A DNA stretch of 64,000 bases from assembly GCA_029256015.1 (NCBI GenBank), contig JAQSYQ010000003.1, positions 39,651 to 103,650 of the forward strand. The letters are read 5' to 3'. Within the stretch, counting starts at the first letter, position 1, and each line of letters opens with the position of its first letter. This DNA is from Gammaproteobacteria bacterium. Lineage in GTDB: Bacteria > Pseudomonadota > Gammaproteobacteria > Francisellales > CACEW01. Below the pieces are notes generated by a model, which ran no database searches, was not told where the DNA came from, and saw only the letters and a program-made list of their open reading frames with translations. The position numbers were made by a program, and so were the translations under genes. Positions 34,301 through 43,700 of this stretch are shown one piece after another.

Positions 34301-34392
34301 TAGAGGCCATGATTGCATCAGAAAGAAGACGTGCTGAGGAACAAATTGAATTGCGTAAGCATATATATGGCGGTGGTGCAAATAAGGTATAA
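31366..34392 (+). CDS. RelA/SpoT-domain protein with a long helical C-terminus
   Basis: 1008 aa. Residues 30-180 match the RelA/SpoT nucleotidyltransferase fold: SRAKGANSLRVKLA, IKDLAGCRIIFY, KYRGIHYWVKL (the Y-x-x-x-H block that stacks the GTP base) and CEIQVHTILDHAWAEISHDI with Glu152. This last block is typical of small alarmone synthetases and of toxic ones. No HD hydrolase domain precedes it. The remaining about 800 residues are soluble, alpha-helical and perhaps HEAT/ARM-like, an unusual extension. GAGGTGA precedes the ATG. The partner downstream is a cyclase-like gene. It may make (p)ppGpp, (p)ppApp or modify RNA; a role in phage defence is an inference from its island setting. Confidence 0.78.
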   Translation: MNLQEYEYKGRELYNRFALTVKNLLELLISPKEYQLQQIQSRAKGANSLRVKLATDGLQASGEVEAKIKDLAGCRIIFYSNNDVKKFIHSEVIRENFEIVSYKDHYPKVSDVSGQTDSKSISKYRGIHYWVKLKPNRIALPEYSEFDGLLCEIQVHTILDHAWAEISHDITYKGLKLDGYGKRRMDIINKKSEEIMEKYLIPAGYEFQKIQYEYARVMQGKEYANIDDLIKEFNTDNDNNKRYEILEKFKDFTLGEIDNIDCQFENIIELIKVALSSSKGCSITPIKTPYGLVAGKTTLDILNVCLDILVYVGYMNIEETFIILSDIFVTYATDQAAEEEISKAVEKLANYNLDVLKKGGFYIQAVLISIVESWGSQGLLRLNKIVLAICKATLNPAFESTSWTYNAAILKRGNVPVTEELADIRQRAIKLLIHLYDLNNTEQEKFEIISALQAAIQFPIAVRPTDELIAIILSDAQKVVDFYTSIISSEQYGLLESIEYKIFWLSRTVKGFISGIDFSDAVKGKSAELFETIQQFKNVLNKNDEFLAYKILIGHECVLPEIWEENEYKIQDDEPIRLRYIQEYINSINEKNAHLWSQRIVDWAQLRSNNLATFYYFEKFLNDLSKSRPEFITQLVENHEVEVEGFLTGMLDGLFKSKAKEAAYSLVYKWIEQGKHLFQCARLYQFNTNLDLEVLIGIFNKAKALEDRDTLTQIPAAAVVNYIANNEPSLQELFINSIEKLSGLNNTTWINGLWFRKNLPEFFSGLSHKGIDIILDNLVPMESLDFHAEAILVPIAEYIPVRVIDFFGKRLTFSKHNKGGYNAIPYEFSQLSKPLSKISEQAVDIVCNWYRETLDYEFAYKGAHLLKSVFPDFPKAFEQKLLSLIQTGEDVNLHFVIEILKSYEGEVFLHNTCRALVEVLPEGSNELVEVKIILQRTGVVTGEFGFAEAYERKKHEIEGWLKDRSEKVRIFAVEYIADLEAMIASERRRAEEQIELRKHIYGGGANKV

Positions 34393-34457
34393 GGTTTGAT
34401 AGAAGGCCTGGTTTTCTATCCTCCATATAGTAGTAAATAAGGAGCCTTCTGCCTTTT

Positions 34458-34466
34458 TGGTATAAT
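34458..34466 (+). promoter_or_regulatory. Extended -10 promoter of the cyclase-like gene
   Basis: TGGTATAAT carries a perfect -10 (TATAAT at 34461-34466) with the TGn extension and no good -35. It lies 59 bases before the ATG, so the downstream gene can be transcribed apart from the RelA/SpoT gene. A small hairpin GATAGAA/TTCTATC sits just upstream (about 34398-34420). Confidence 0.5.
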
Positions 34467-34524
34467 CTAGCAATATTAATTTGGTTTTAGCAAAGCTAAT
34501 CTCTTACCTTAGGAGAAGTATGTT

Positions 34525-35313
34525 ATGGGGCAGCCAGAGTATCAGGATCATGTAATAGCATTCATTGATTTATTAGGTTTTAGCGAGGCGTTATCTAATG
34601 AAGCTGAGCATGATTTTCAAAAAATTCTTGAATTAGTTACGAAGTTATCTCATTCAAAATCAGATTACCAGGCAATTACTGAACACCGAGAAGATAAGGG
34701 TAAGTTAATCAGAATCTTCCCTGCTATAAGTTCCTTTTCGGACAATATTGTAATTTCCTATCCCATTGAAGCAGTAAAAAAAGATACAAATTTAGACATT
34801 ACATTAATTTTGATGCAAATCCAAAGTATTGTTTGTGATATTGCGGTAAGTGCTTTAAAGGCTGGATTCTTGATAAGAGGCGGCATTACCATAGGCAAGC
34901 TTTATCATAAGGGAGGTACTATATTAGGCAAAGCTCTTATTGATGCTTATAATCTAGAAAGAGGAGCTAATTATCCAAGAATAATAATTGCCAAAGAATT
35001 GCTTCGTCACTTTGAGCGCTATAGTTATACATCAGTTATTAAAAAAGACTTTGATGGAATTTCTTATTTAGATTATTTTAACTTGGCAATTCTTAACATA
35101 CATGGCACAGGAATAGTTGATTTTGAATATTTAAATAATCTTATTGCCACAACCTTAGAAACAATTAGAGTTAATGTTGAAAGGTTCGAGCATGAAGGAA
35201 AGCTAAAAGAATTAGCAAAATGGACCTGGTTTTCAAAATATTTTGATAATACAATTCAACGGCTTCAACCTTTTCTCCAGCGCTCAAAAGTCCAGGCTAA
35301 TCCAGCAAACTAG
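34525..35313 (+). CDS. Class III nucleotide cyclase-like protein
   Basis: 262 aa. Two aspartates sit where class III cyclases bind metal: D15 in VIAFIDLLGFSEAL (compare F-x-D-[IL]-x-G-F-[ST]) and D73 in SSFSDNIVIS. A glycine-rich LIRGGITIGKLYH strand-turn and GKALIDAYNLERG follow, the conserved core of bacterial proteins of this type. They look related to Pycsar-like cyclases, in which cCMP or cUMP activates an effector, but enzymatic activity is unproven here. AGGAGAAG six bases upstream fixes the start. The gene lies 132 bases after the RelA/SpoT gene and closes the repeat-bounded module. Confidence 0.6.
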   Translation: MGQPEYQDHVIAFIDLLGFSEALSNEAEHDFQKILELVTKLSHSKSDYQAITEHREDKGKLIRIFPAISSFSDNIVISYPIEAVKKDTNLDITLILMQIQSIVCDIAVSALKAGFLIRGGITIGKLYHKGGTILGKALIDAYNLERGANYPRIIIAKELLRHFERYSYTSVIKKDFDGISYLDYFNLAILNIHGTGIVDFEYLNNLIATTLETIRVNVERFEHEGKLKELAKWTWFSKYFDNTIQRLQPFLQRSKVQANPAN

Positions 35314-35360
35314 AAATGCAAATCATCAATATAATAAAAGCCGAAATTAATGGGGATATG

Positions 35361-35463
35361 TATGGTGGTATAAAATAAGCCTCAACTTAACATTTAATAA
35401 TTTAATAAGGCTTATATCTCTAAATTAGAATTCCTCTCTCGTCAGATAGTAATAAAGTAAGGG
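35361..35463. repeat. Right border direct repeat of the RelA/SpoT-cyclase module
   Basis: Imperfect copy of 31075-31170, sharing GGTATAAAA, AAGGCTTA, TTAGAATTCCTCTCTCG and a following hairpin (GTCAGA/TCTGAC around AAGGG/CCCTT). It lies 48 bases after the cyclase-like stop. With the left copy it defines a unit of about 4.3 kb. Confidence 0.55.
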
Positions 35464-35514
35464 CCTGTGCTCCCTTGCTCTCTGACCCCAGCCTTTTTTA
35501 ATTAAGCAAATACA

Positions 35515-35574
35515 ATCTGTCACCATTAAATCCAGGGTTCTTTGACCTCTAGTCAAAGCCCCAGGATGACAGAT
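35515..35574. repeat. 60-bp intergenic palindrome
   Basis: ATCTGTCA (35515-35522) pairs with TGACAGAT (35567-35574). A middle block TCCaGGG pairs with CCCcAGGA, and the top is CTTTGAC-CTCTA-GTCAAAG. The near-perfect stem and the CTTTGAC/CCAGG content recall palindromic intergenic repeats of Rickettsiales and other intracellular bacteria. It ends 70 bases before mlaA. The rest of 35464-35644 holds no gene. Confidence 0.6.
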
Positions 35575-35644
35575 CACTAACCCCTCGCTAAATCTCCTCC
35601 ATCTGCTATCATTTAAGTGAATTAATCCAACTCCAAGGTGTCTT

Positions 35645-36451
35645 GTGAAAAAATTACATTTAGCAATGATCGCAGCTCTATCCACTTCATTATTAGCAGG
35701 CTGTGTGCCAGTTAATCCAGCGACTAAAATTCCGCAAGACCCCTATGAGTCATATAACCGTGGGATGTTCCAGTTTGACACCGACTTTAACAATACTTTC
35801 TTACAGCCTGTTGTGACTGTTTATAACAGCGCCCCTAATTCTGCTAGAAGCGGGGTTAGAAACTTCTTTGATAACGTCCGCACCATTAACGATATCGGCA
35901 ACGACTTATTACAAGCAAACTGGCACTATGCTCGTCTAGATACATCAAGGTTCTTTATTAACACTACTTTAGGTTTCTTCGGATTTATGGACCCTGCCAG
36001 CAAAATGGGTATTCAGCCTCACCAACAAAGCTTTGGGCTAACTTTGGCTAAATGGGGAATAGTTAACTCACCTTATTTAGTTTTGCCGATATTAGGGCCA
36101 AGCACTGTAACGGGAACAATCGGTTTGGTGCCTGATCACTTGATGAATCCAATCAGCTATGTCAGCCCAGCCGATACTCAATATGGTTTGGTTGGCTTGA
36201 ACGGAGTTCAAACTGCATCGGACAGTTTGCCTAAAGAACGCTTTATCACTTCTATGGCTTTAGACCCTTATGTGGCAATTCGTAATGCCTATATGCAAAA
36301 CCGTGAATATGTCTTACAGCAGATTCAATCGGATGGAGTAGCAGTTAATCAAGCGCCTACCCCGCCAGTTCAGCCAAGCATGCCTGTGCCAGTAAATGGC
36401 AAGCCTGATTCTCCTGTTAAGCAAAAAGTAGCGGCTCCAGGGCGTTTATAG
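35645..36451 (+). CDS. mlaA: MlaA/VacJ outer-membrane lipoprotein
   Basis: 268 aa. Removes phospholipids from the outer leaflet of the outer membrane and passes them to MlaC. Starts with GTG (AAGGTG just upstream), signal peptide with lipobox LLAGC (Cys19), then the family pattern DPYESYNRGMFQFDTDFN, FFDNVRTINDIGNDLLQ, LGFFGFMDPASKMGI and VLPILGPSTVTGTIG. The proline-rich tail is variable. Other mla genes are not in this window. It marks the return to core genome after the accessory region. Confidence 0.93.
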   Translation: MKKLHLAMIAALSTSLLAGCVPVNPATKIPQDPYESYNRGMFQFDTDFNNTFLQPVVTVYNSAPNSARSGVRNFFDNVRTINDIGNDLLQANWHYARLDTSRFFINTTLGFFGFMDPASKMGIQPHQQSFGLTLAKWGIVNSPYLVLPILGPSTVTGTIGLVPDHLMNPISYVSPADTQYGLVGLNGVQTASDSLPKERFITSMALDPYVAIRNAYMQNREYVLQQIQSDGVAVNQAPTPPVQPSMPVPVNGKPDSPVKQKVAAPGRL

Positions 36452-36459
36452 AAACTCCT

Positions 36460-36489
36460 GTCTAAAATCCCTCCTTTGATAAAGGAGGG
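36460..36489 (-). terminator. Terminator hairpin downstream of the amino-acid permease gene
   Basis: CCCTCCTTT-GAT-AAAGGAGGG (36469-36489) is a perfect 9-bp stem. Read on the reverse strand it is followed by ATTTTAGA, so it ends the leftward permease transcript; it also sits just after the mlaA stop and may act in both directions. Confidence 0.7.
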
Positions 36490-36501
36490 GCACTGGATTT
36501 A

Positions 36502-37899
36502 TTACCCAGCTATCACTTTATTTCTTTTGAACATGATCACTGCCAATGGCACTGCCAAGATTACTGCATCTCCAATAAGCATCATGCCGATATAAGGCAG
36601 GCTGTTATGAATGGAGATTTGATTGGGTGGGAATAATCCTAATAAAAATCCGATAATGCAGACCAAGATGGCGACTCCGCAGATAAGCCAAATTGCAAGC
36701 TTTCCGCCGGGAATGCGATATGGCCGTTCTAAGTTGGGTTGGCTATAGCGAAGTTTAATGGCAGCGCTGAATAATAAGATGTACATCAATACGGTAAATT
36801 GACTGGTCCAAGCTACCAAGGTCCAGAATGCACTTTTTAAGCTTGGCATAAATAAAAATACGCAGGCCAATAGCGTGCCGATTACACCTTGTAATAATAA
36901 AATATTAGAAGGCATTCCATACTTATTTAATTTAGCAAAAACTTTGGGAAATTCTCCGTCCACTGACATTTCACGCAAGCCGCGAGCAGGACCAATCAGC
37001 CAGGCACTCATGCTGGCAACTCCGCCAAAGGCAATTAGAGCCGCCAAAATGGGGGTGAACCAACTTATATGAAAGGCTTTGAAAAATACTGAGAAGCTTT
37101 CAATCAGACCATTTAATAAATTGATTTGATCTCCTGGCACCACAAAAGCAATCGACATGGCTGCCATAGAGCTGATGATGAAAATTAAAATGGTGGCTAA
37201 AAACATAGCCCTAGGATAAGTTTTTTGAGGATTGCGTACATCTTGGGCGTGAAAGGCGGTGATTTGCATTCCCGCATAAGCAGAAAGCACTCCAAGGAAA
37301 AATACTAAGCTACCGATTTGAAATGGAGGAATAGCATCTTTGGGAGTTAGCGAAACTTGAACGGGATGCCCCAGAGCTAGCCAGACTATTCCTAAAATAA
37401 TAATGAAAGCGCCAGGCAAAATTGTTCCAAATAAAGCCCCCAGAATATTGAGACGGCTCGTGGTTTTGATTCCTAGCATATTAAAGAAAGTGCACCCCCA
37501 ATAAACCAGCATCATTACCGCAAATAAATAAAATTTATTTTGAGCAAGTTGCGGAAAGCCAATATAAGCGATGGTTGCCACAATGCTGGATAGGGTGGTT
37601 GGAAAGGCGATAACGTTGTTAATCCACTCCATCCACATAGCCAAGAAACCCACTTTTCCACCAAAAGCTGTACGGGTCCAAGTATATACTCCGCCGTTAA
37701 TAGGTAGAGAGGTGGCAAGTTCAGCGCAAACTAAAGCGCTTGGAATAAGAAAGCAAAGTGCTGCTAATCCATAAAAAAATAGGGATTGTAAGCCGACACT
37801 AGCCATCATTGGCAATCCGCGCAGACTCAATATGGCGGAAATACTGATCATGGCAATGGCAAAGCTTCCCAGTACACGGGATTGTGAGTGTGCAGACAT
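36502..37899 (-). CDS. APC-superfamily amino acid permease
   Basis: 465 aa with 12 predicted helices. The start ISAILSLRGLPMMASVGLQS and the helix 2 region SLPINGGVYTWTRTAFG are typical of the APC group that includes glutamate:GABA antiporters and YgjI-like permeases. HAQDVRNPQKTYPRAM is the conserved loop after helix 6. The substrate is not predictable; glutamate or another amino acid is likely. It stands alone, with its own terminator, and diverges from the RHH gene at 38054. Confidence 0.82.
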   Translation of the reverse strand: MSAHSQSRVLGSFAIAMISISAILSLRGLPMMASVGLQSLFFYGLAALCFLIPSALVCAELATSLPINGGVYTWTRTAFGGKVGFLAMWMEWINNVIAFPTTLSSIVATIAYIGFPQLAQNKFYLFAVMMLVYWGCTFFNMLGIKTTSRLNILGALFGTILPGAFIIILGIVWLALGHPVQVSLTPKDAIPPFQIGSLVFFLGVLSAYAGMQITAFHAQDVRNPQKTYPRAMFLATILIFIISSMAAMSIAFVVPGDQINLLNGLIESFSVFFKAFHISWFTPILAALIAFGGVASMSAWLIGPARGLREMSVDGEFPKVFAKLNKYGMPSNILLLQGVIGTLLACVFLFMPSLKSAFWTLVAWTSQFTVLMYILLFSAAIKLRYSQPNLERPYRIPGGKLAIWLICGVAILVCIIGFLLGLFPPNQISIHNSLPYIGMMLIGDAVILAVPLAVIMFKRNKVIAG

Positions 37900-38053
37900 A
37901 AGAGTCCCCTTAAGTTGAATTTAGAAAGTATATAGCAATTGCTCAGAAATGAAACGAGTGGGAATCAAGAGTAAGCTTAATTTATTTGCGCAAATGCTTT
38001 TTTGTGTCTAAAATCACATTGTAATGCAATATTGAATATAACAGGAGAAGGAC

Positions 38054-38287
38054 ATGACCACTGGATACAAGCTCGTAGCGAATGCTAAGGACCCTCAAGT
38101 AACTTTGCGTCTTCCTTCTAAAATTGTTGAACACCTTGCACTAAGGGCCACTGAAAATGGTAGAACTTTGCATATAGAAATTGCAATGAGATTAGCCCGT
38201 ACTTTAGAGAACGACCTTGCGATGGTCGAAGAAGATAATACGCTTGCCTTAATGGCTTTGGAAGCTTTAAAGGCGAGAGACGAGTAA
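38054..38287 (+). CDS. Arc-family RHH DNA-binding protein
   Basis: 77 aa. The ribbon-helix-helix is seen in DPQVTLRLPSKIVEHLALRATENGRTLHIEIAMRLARTL: a beta strand with T-L-R-L, then two helices, as in phage Arc/Mnt repressors. AGGAGAAGGAC lies before the ATG. No toxin partner follows; the 133 bases to purB hold no gene. It probably acts as a small transcription regulator. Confidence 0.72.
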   Translation: MTTGYKLVANAKDPQVTLRLPSKIVEHLALRATENGRTLHIEIAMRLARTLENDLAMVEEDNTLALMALEALKARDE

Positions 38288-38420
38288 TGCCGTTCTCTTT
38301 TTATAAACCTTCCTTCGTTGCACTTCACATTCGCGGTCCTCATTACCCAACTAACGGTAACTCCGGGCGCTCTATGCTCGCGCGCCTCGGCAACTTTAAA
38401 AATAGAGACGGTATAAGTTT

Positions 38421-39806
<1,386 letters not shown>

Positions 39807-39912
39807 TTAGTTTGAGCATGGTTTAAGTATAACAGAGTTTTAATCAAGCTCTAGGCTAAGTACAATAAAACGATTAGCTGTAGCTTGATTCTTCAATTCT
39901 TTGAGGATCCAT

Positions 39913-40692
39913 ATGCGAAAATTTGCCCGCTGGCTTCTTTTATCGGTTTTAATTTTTAACGTAGCTCACGCAGAATTTATGGGAACTGATTTATCCACTC
40001 TCACCAAAAACCGCAAACCTCCTGTGACTCAAGAGGAAAAACAAGAGGGCACTTTTAAGGGAAGCAATGCTTCAGCTGGAGCCGTGATTAATACAGGTAA
40101 CACAAATTCCTCTAATATCACCGCAAATGGCTTGTTGCAATATAGCTATAAAAATTGGATGCATGCATTAAGCCTTAACTATCAAAGAGAGCAAAACGGT
40201 ACGGAAGGCCTGAAAGCGAACCGATTGTTTCTACAAGGCCAAAGCCGCTATAACTTGGATAAGAAACAGTTTTTATATACCCAAATCAACTATATTCAAG
40301 ACAAGTTTGAGGGCTATAACTACATTGCTAACTGGGGCGCAGGCTATGGTCGATACATTGAAATGCCAAATAACATGTCGCTTGACTGGCTAGCAGGCCC
40401 CGGTATTAACCAGTATCAGGATATCAACAATAATACTCGCACTAGACCATCGGCTCAGGTAGGAATCGATTATGCCTGGAACATCCGGCCTGATTTAGAA
40501 TTTAGTGAGAATTTACAAAGCATAGCCACGGTGGATAACGTGAGGACGATTTCCACAACAGGGCTCACTACCAAAATCACCCGTCACTTTAGCATGGAGT
40601 TAATGTTTCAAGCCATTAATGACAATCATCCGCCTGCTGGTAAGCAGGGCTTTAATACTTTAACGACTCTACAGTTGGCCTATAGTATTTAA
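39913..40692 (+). CDS. DUF481 outer-membrane beta-barrel protein (YdiY-like)
   Basis: 259 aa from the ATG at 39913 (GAGG six bases upstream); the frame starts at a TTG at 39901. A signal peptide ends at AHAEF. From residue 55 the sequence alternates polar and aromatic residues in barrel strands (GAVINTGNTNSSNITANGLLQYSY, broken into strands), ending in LTTLQLAYSI with a terminal hydrophobic residue, as in DUF481 proteins. Function is unknown; the E. coli relative YdiY is acid-induced. Confidence 0.78.
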   Translation: MRKFARWLLLSVLIFNVAHAEFMGTDLSTLTKNRKPPVTQEEKQEGTFKGSNASAGAVINTGNTNSSNITANGLLQYSYKNWMHALSLNYQREQNGTEGLKANRLFLQGQSRYNLDKKQFLYTQINYIQDKFEGYNYIANWGAGYGRYIEMPNNMSLDWLAGPGINQYQDINNNTRTRPSAQVGIDYAWNIRPDLEFSENLQSIATVDNVRTISTTGLTTKITRHFSMELMFQAINDNHPPAGKQGFNTLTTLQLAYSI

Positions 40693-40778
40693 TGTTTTTT
40701 TAGATTGTTAGGCGTAGTGCTTATCTATATTATGGCATCAACATTTATAGGATAAACAATAGCTTAAAAGGACAGGCC

Positions 40779-43700
40779 ATGCCAATGCTCTCAGATGATA
40801 AAATCAAGCGAATCAAAGCGAAGGATTTGTCAGGTTTTAGCGAAGACGATCGCTTTTTGCGAGACCAGGAAGGCTTTACTATCTTGTACCATGTAATAGA
40901 GGCTCGAGATCCAAAGTTTTTAAAAGAGGCGGTTAGTAAGCTCAAGCTAAGTGCTTATATTTATTACGGAGATCCCGTTCCAGTGACTGTTGGTACCGAA
41001 GTGATTACTAATGCGGAGGTTGTTAGGATAAGACCTGACGTTCAGCCAAGATGCAAAACAGTCACAAGTAAATATACCATTTTGCACGGACCCATAGATC
41101 ATGTTGTCTCCCTGCTAAATGATACGCTATATGCTAGATCAAGAGCTGCCGTAGAGAAACAGGCTGAATATAAAGAACAAACTGAAAACTTATTGGATAT
41201 ACTCATCAGTCTACTCTCTCAATCTTTGCAGGTAGACGAAGCTTACTTTGAAATGCTTGTTGCCAATGCCATTCAACAGGCAAGCCAGGTATATAGCAGT
41301 GATAAAGAACTCAATAAGGTGGCGGGCTCTTTTACTTCTATACTATGTGGAATTGATGCTTTAGATATCCTTAAAGGCAAACATAATTCTTATTTGGCTC
41401 ATGCTCGAGAAACGGGGGGTTATGAAAAAGATGCTAGTGGGGAGCGTAAGCCTCTATTGGGATTTGTTCCTTGGTATTTTTTCCCATTGAGGATCTTTTT
41501 TACTTTAAGAATATTAATAGATGTTCACTTAGGAAAAGAAAGCGACGATAAGCTTCCCGCTCACTTAAAGGCAAAGCATCATAATGATATAAAAAAAGTT
41601 CGCCAAGAATTGGTTCAAAAACTTTTGCAAGAGCTTAGAGGATTATTAAGTTCTTATTGGTTGACCCGAACAGCTTATTACAATGAGACCATATTCAAAG
41701 ATCAAAAATTAGCTGTTCATGTCGGAAGCCCGCTAACAAATAAGCTGCAACAAGAAATTGATGAGCTGGATGCTGAAAGAAAAAGGCTTAATACAGAACT
41801 TAATAATTTAGCAGGTAATTTAAGGACTTTAAATCACCAGCTAAAGATTGCTAGGCTTTCGGCTAAGAAGCGAAATACAAAGCTGGAAGAGGCTTTAGCT
41901 AAAGTTAGTGCTAAAGAGTCTGAAGTAGCAGTGCTTGAAGTTGAGCTTGCTAAAAAGAGATCAGAGTTTGATCTCGTTATTTCCCAGCTGGCTAGTAAAA
42001 AAGCCGAACTCAAGAAGTTGACTGAAGAAAGCGAGAGTCCGCATATTATTAGTATGGTCAATGGCTTGATTGAAAGGCTTAAATCCCTAAAAGATGATGA
42101 ATCCACCGTAATCTATTTAGCTTGGCAAGGCCATGCTTTATATTTACAAATTCATAAAGATAATGGCCAGTGGAACCTATTGGTTCATAATCTGGGCGAT
42201 TTAAATGATTGGCATGATAAAGATCCAAAAGAAAAAACCTGCTTTCCTTATAAGCTGGGTAAATTAGATGAGAAAGCATGGGATAAAGGGGAGGCGGGGT
42301 ATCGTTACTTATTAGAAGTATTAAAGACGCTTTATCCTCTTCAAAGTTCTAAGTTGGCAAGGCCTGTATATTATGACCGCTACAGTGATCCTGCTAAGAA
42401 ACTGCTAACCGGGCCTTATGTTCATGAGCTAGACAAGCTGTATGCGGCCTCCCCTGAGCAAATAGAGGAAAACTGCGTTTACGCTAACCATGAGGCGACT
42501 CGTATAGTGAGTTTTCAAGGTTATTCTGATGATATTCGTAAAAAAGAAAAGGGTATTGGAGGCGCGCTCGAGCTTAAAGATATCCCTACTTTGGATTTGC
42601 AGGCCACTTTGGAATCATTGGCAGAAACCGGCATCACAAAAATTCCGGAAATCACAACCAGTGGGCAAAATACAGCAAGCGTAATAGTCAACCTTAAAGA
42701 GCAACTAAGAACAGTTTATAAGGTTAATTTTTCCAGCCTACCTCCGCTTTTTAAAGATGATGAAGATGATGCCAAGCAAGGTGCAGCATTATCCATGGAG
42801 GATTTTTTCCTTGAGCTTGAGCTATCCTCTTATGATGGGACAGATGTTCTTGATAAGGTGAGTCTTGAAGATCTAATGGTTCATGGAAAAGAGCAATTAT
42901 TCATCGGCCAGCTTGGGGTGGGTAAAAGTACTCTGATGAGAAATATTGCTTATCGCTGGGCCACGGAGCCTGCATTTGCAAATGACTTTGATTATATCAT
43001 TCTTATGCCGCTTAAAAAATTAAGACATATAGATATTAAGGGTGGCACTATTGAAGAACAGGTTTGTGATTGTCTTTGGAAAGTTCTTTTCAAATTTAAT
43101 GATGTCGATGACGCATTAAGGGCTCAGCTTGCAGCTAAAATTTTCGATAAAAAAGCAAAAGTCCGATGGTTGTTGGATGGCTATGATGAGGTTTATACCA
43201 ATCTTGATCCAAAAGCCCAGGCTGTATTAGATTACTTGCGTAAACAAGACTATGTCTTTACGACGACTAGGCCAGTCGCATTAAAAAAAGAAGATTATGC
43301 AAAACCGCATGTGCTAATAAAGGGCCTGGGTGACGAGGATATTGAAGACTGGGTTAATGAATATAAAGATCTTTTTGTTGCTGAGAAGGGGCAAGCACTA
43401 AGCAGTAAACAAAAAGAGCAGGCAGATGAAAAAGCTAAATCCTTATTGGTGTTTTTACACAAACCTAGAATATGGGGGCTTGTACATATTCCTATCCATT
43501 TAAGGATGGTCTGTGAGGCTGCGATCTCAGGAGATATGGATTTTTCAGCAGATTCTAGTATTGATTCTCACACCAAACTTTATGAGGTGTTTGTTAAAGC
43601 CTTAGCTAAGCGCTATTTCCATAAAGGCACTGAAGAGGATGGCTCAATAGCAGTCCGCTACACAGCAGAAACTTATTGGGCGGAGTTAGAGCCGGCTCTT

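Noticed and set aside
35425..35685. Reverse-strand frame of 86 aa before mlaA
   Set aside because: It crosses the border repeat, the 60-bp palindrome and the mlaA start, with no ribosome site.
36502..37899. Mobile-element cargo because of nearness to the island
   Set aside because: The permease has its own terminator, normal base composition for the window and core genes on both sides.
38288..38420. Toxin gene downstream of the RHH protein
   Set aside because: The 133 bases hold no frame with a start and ribosome site, so a toxin-antitoxin call is unsupported.
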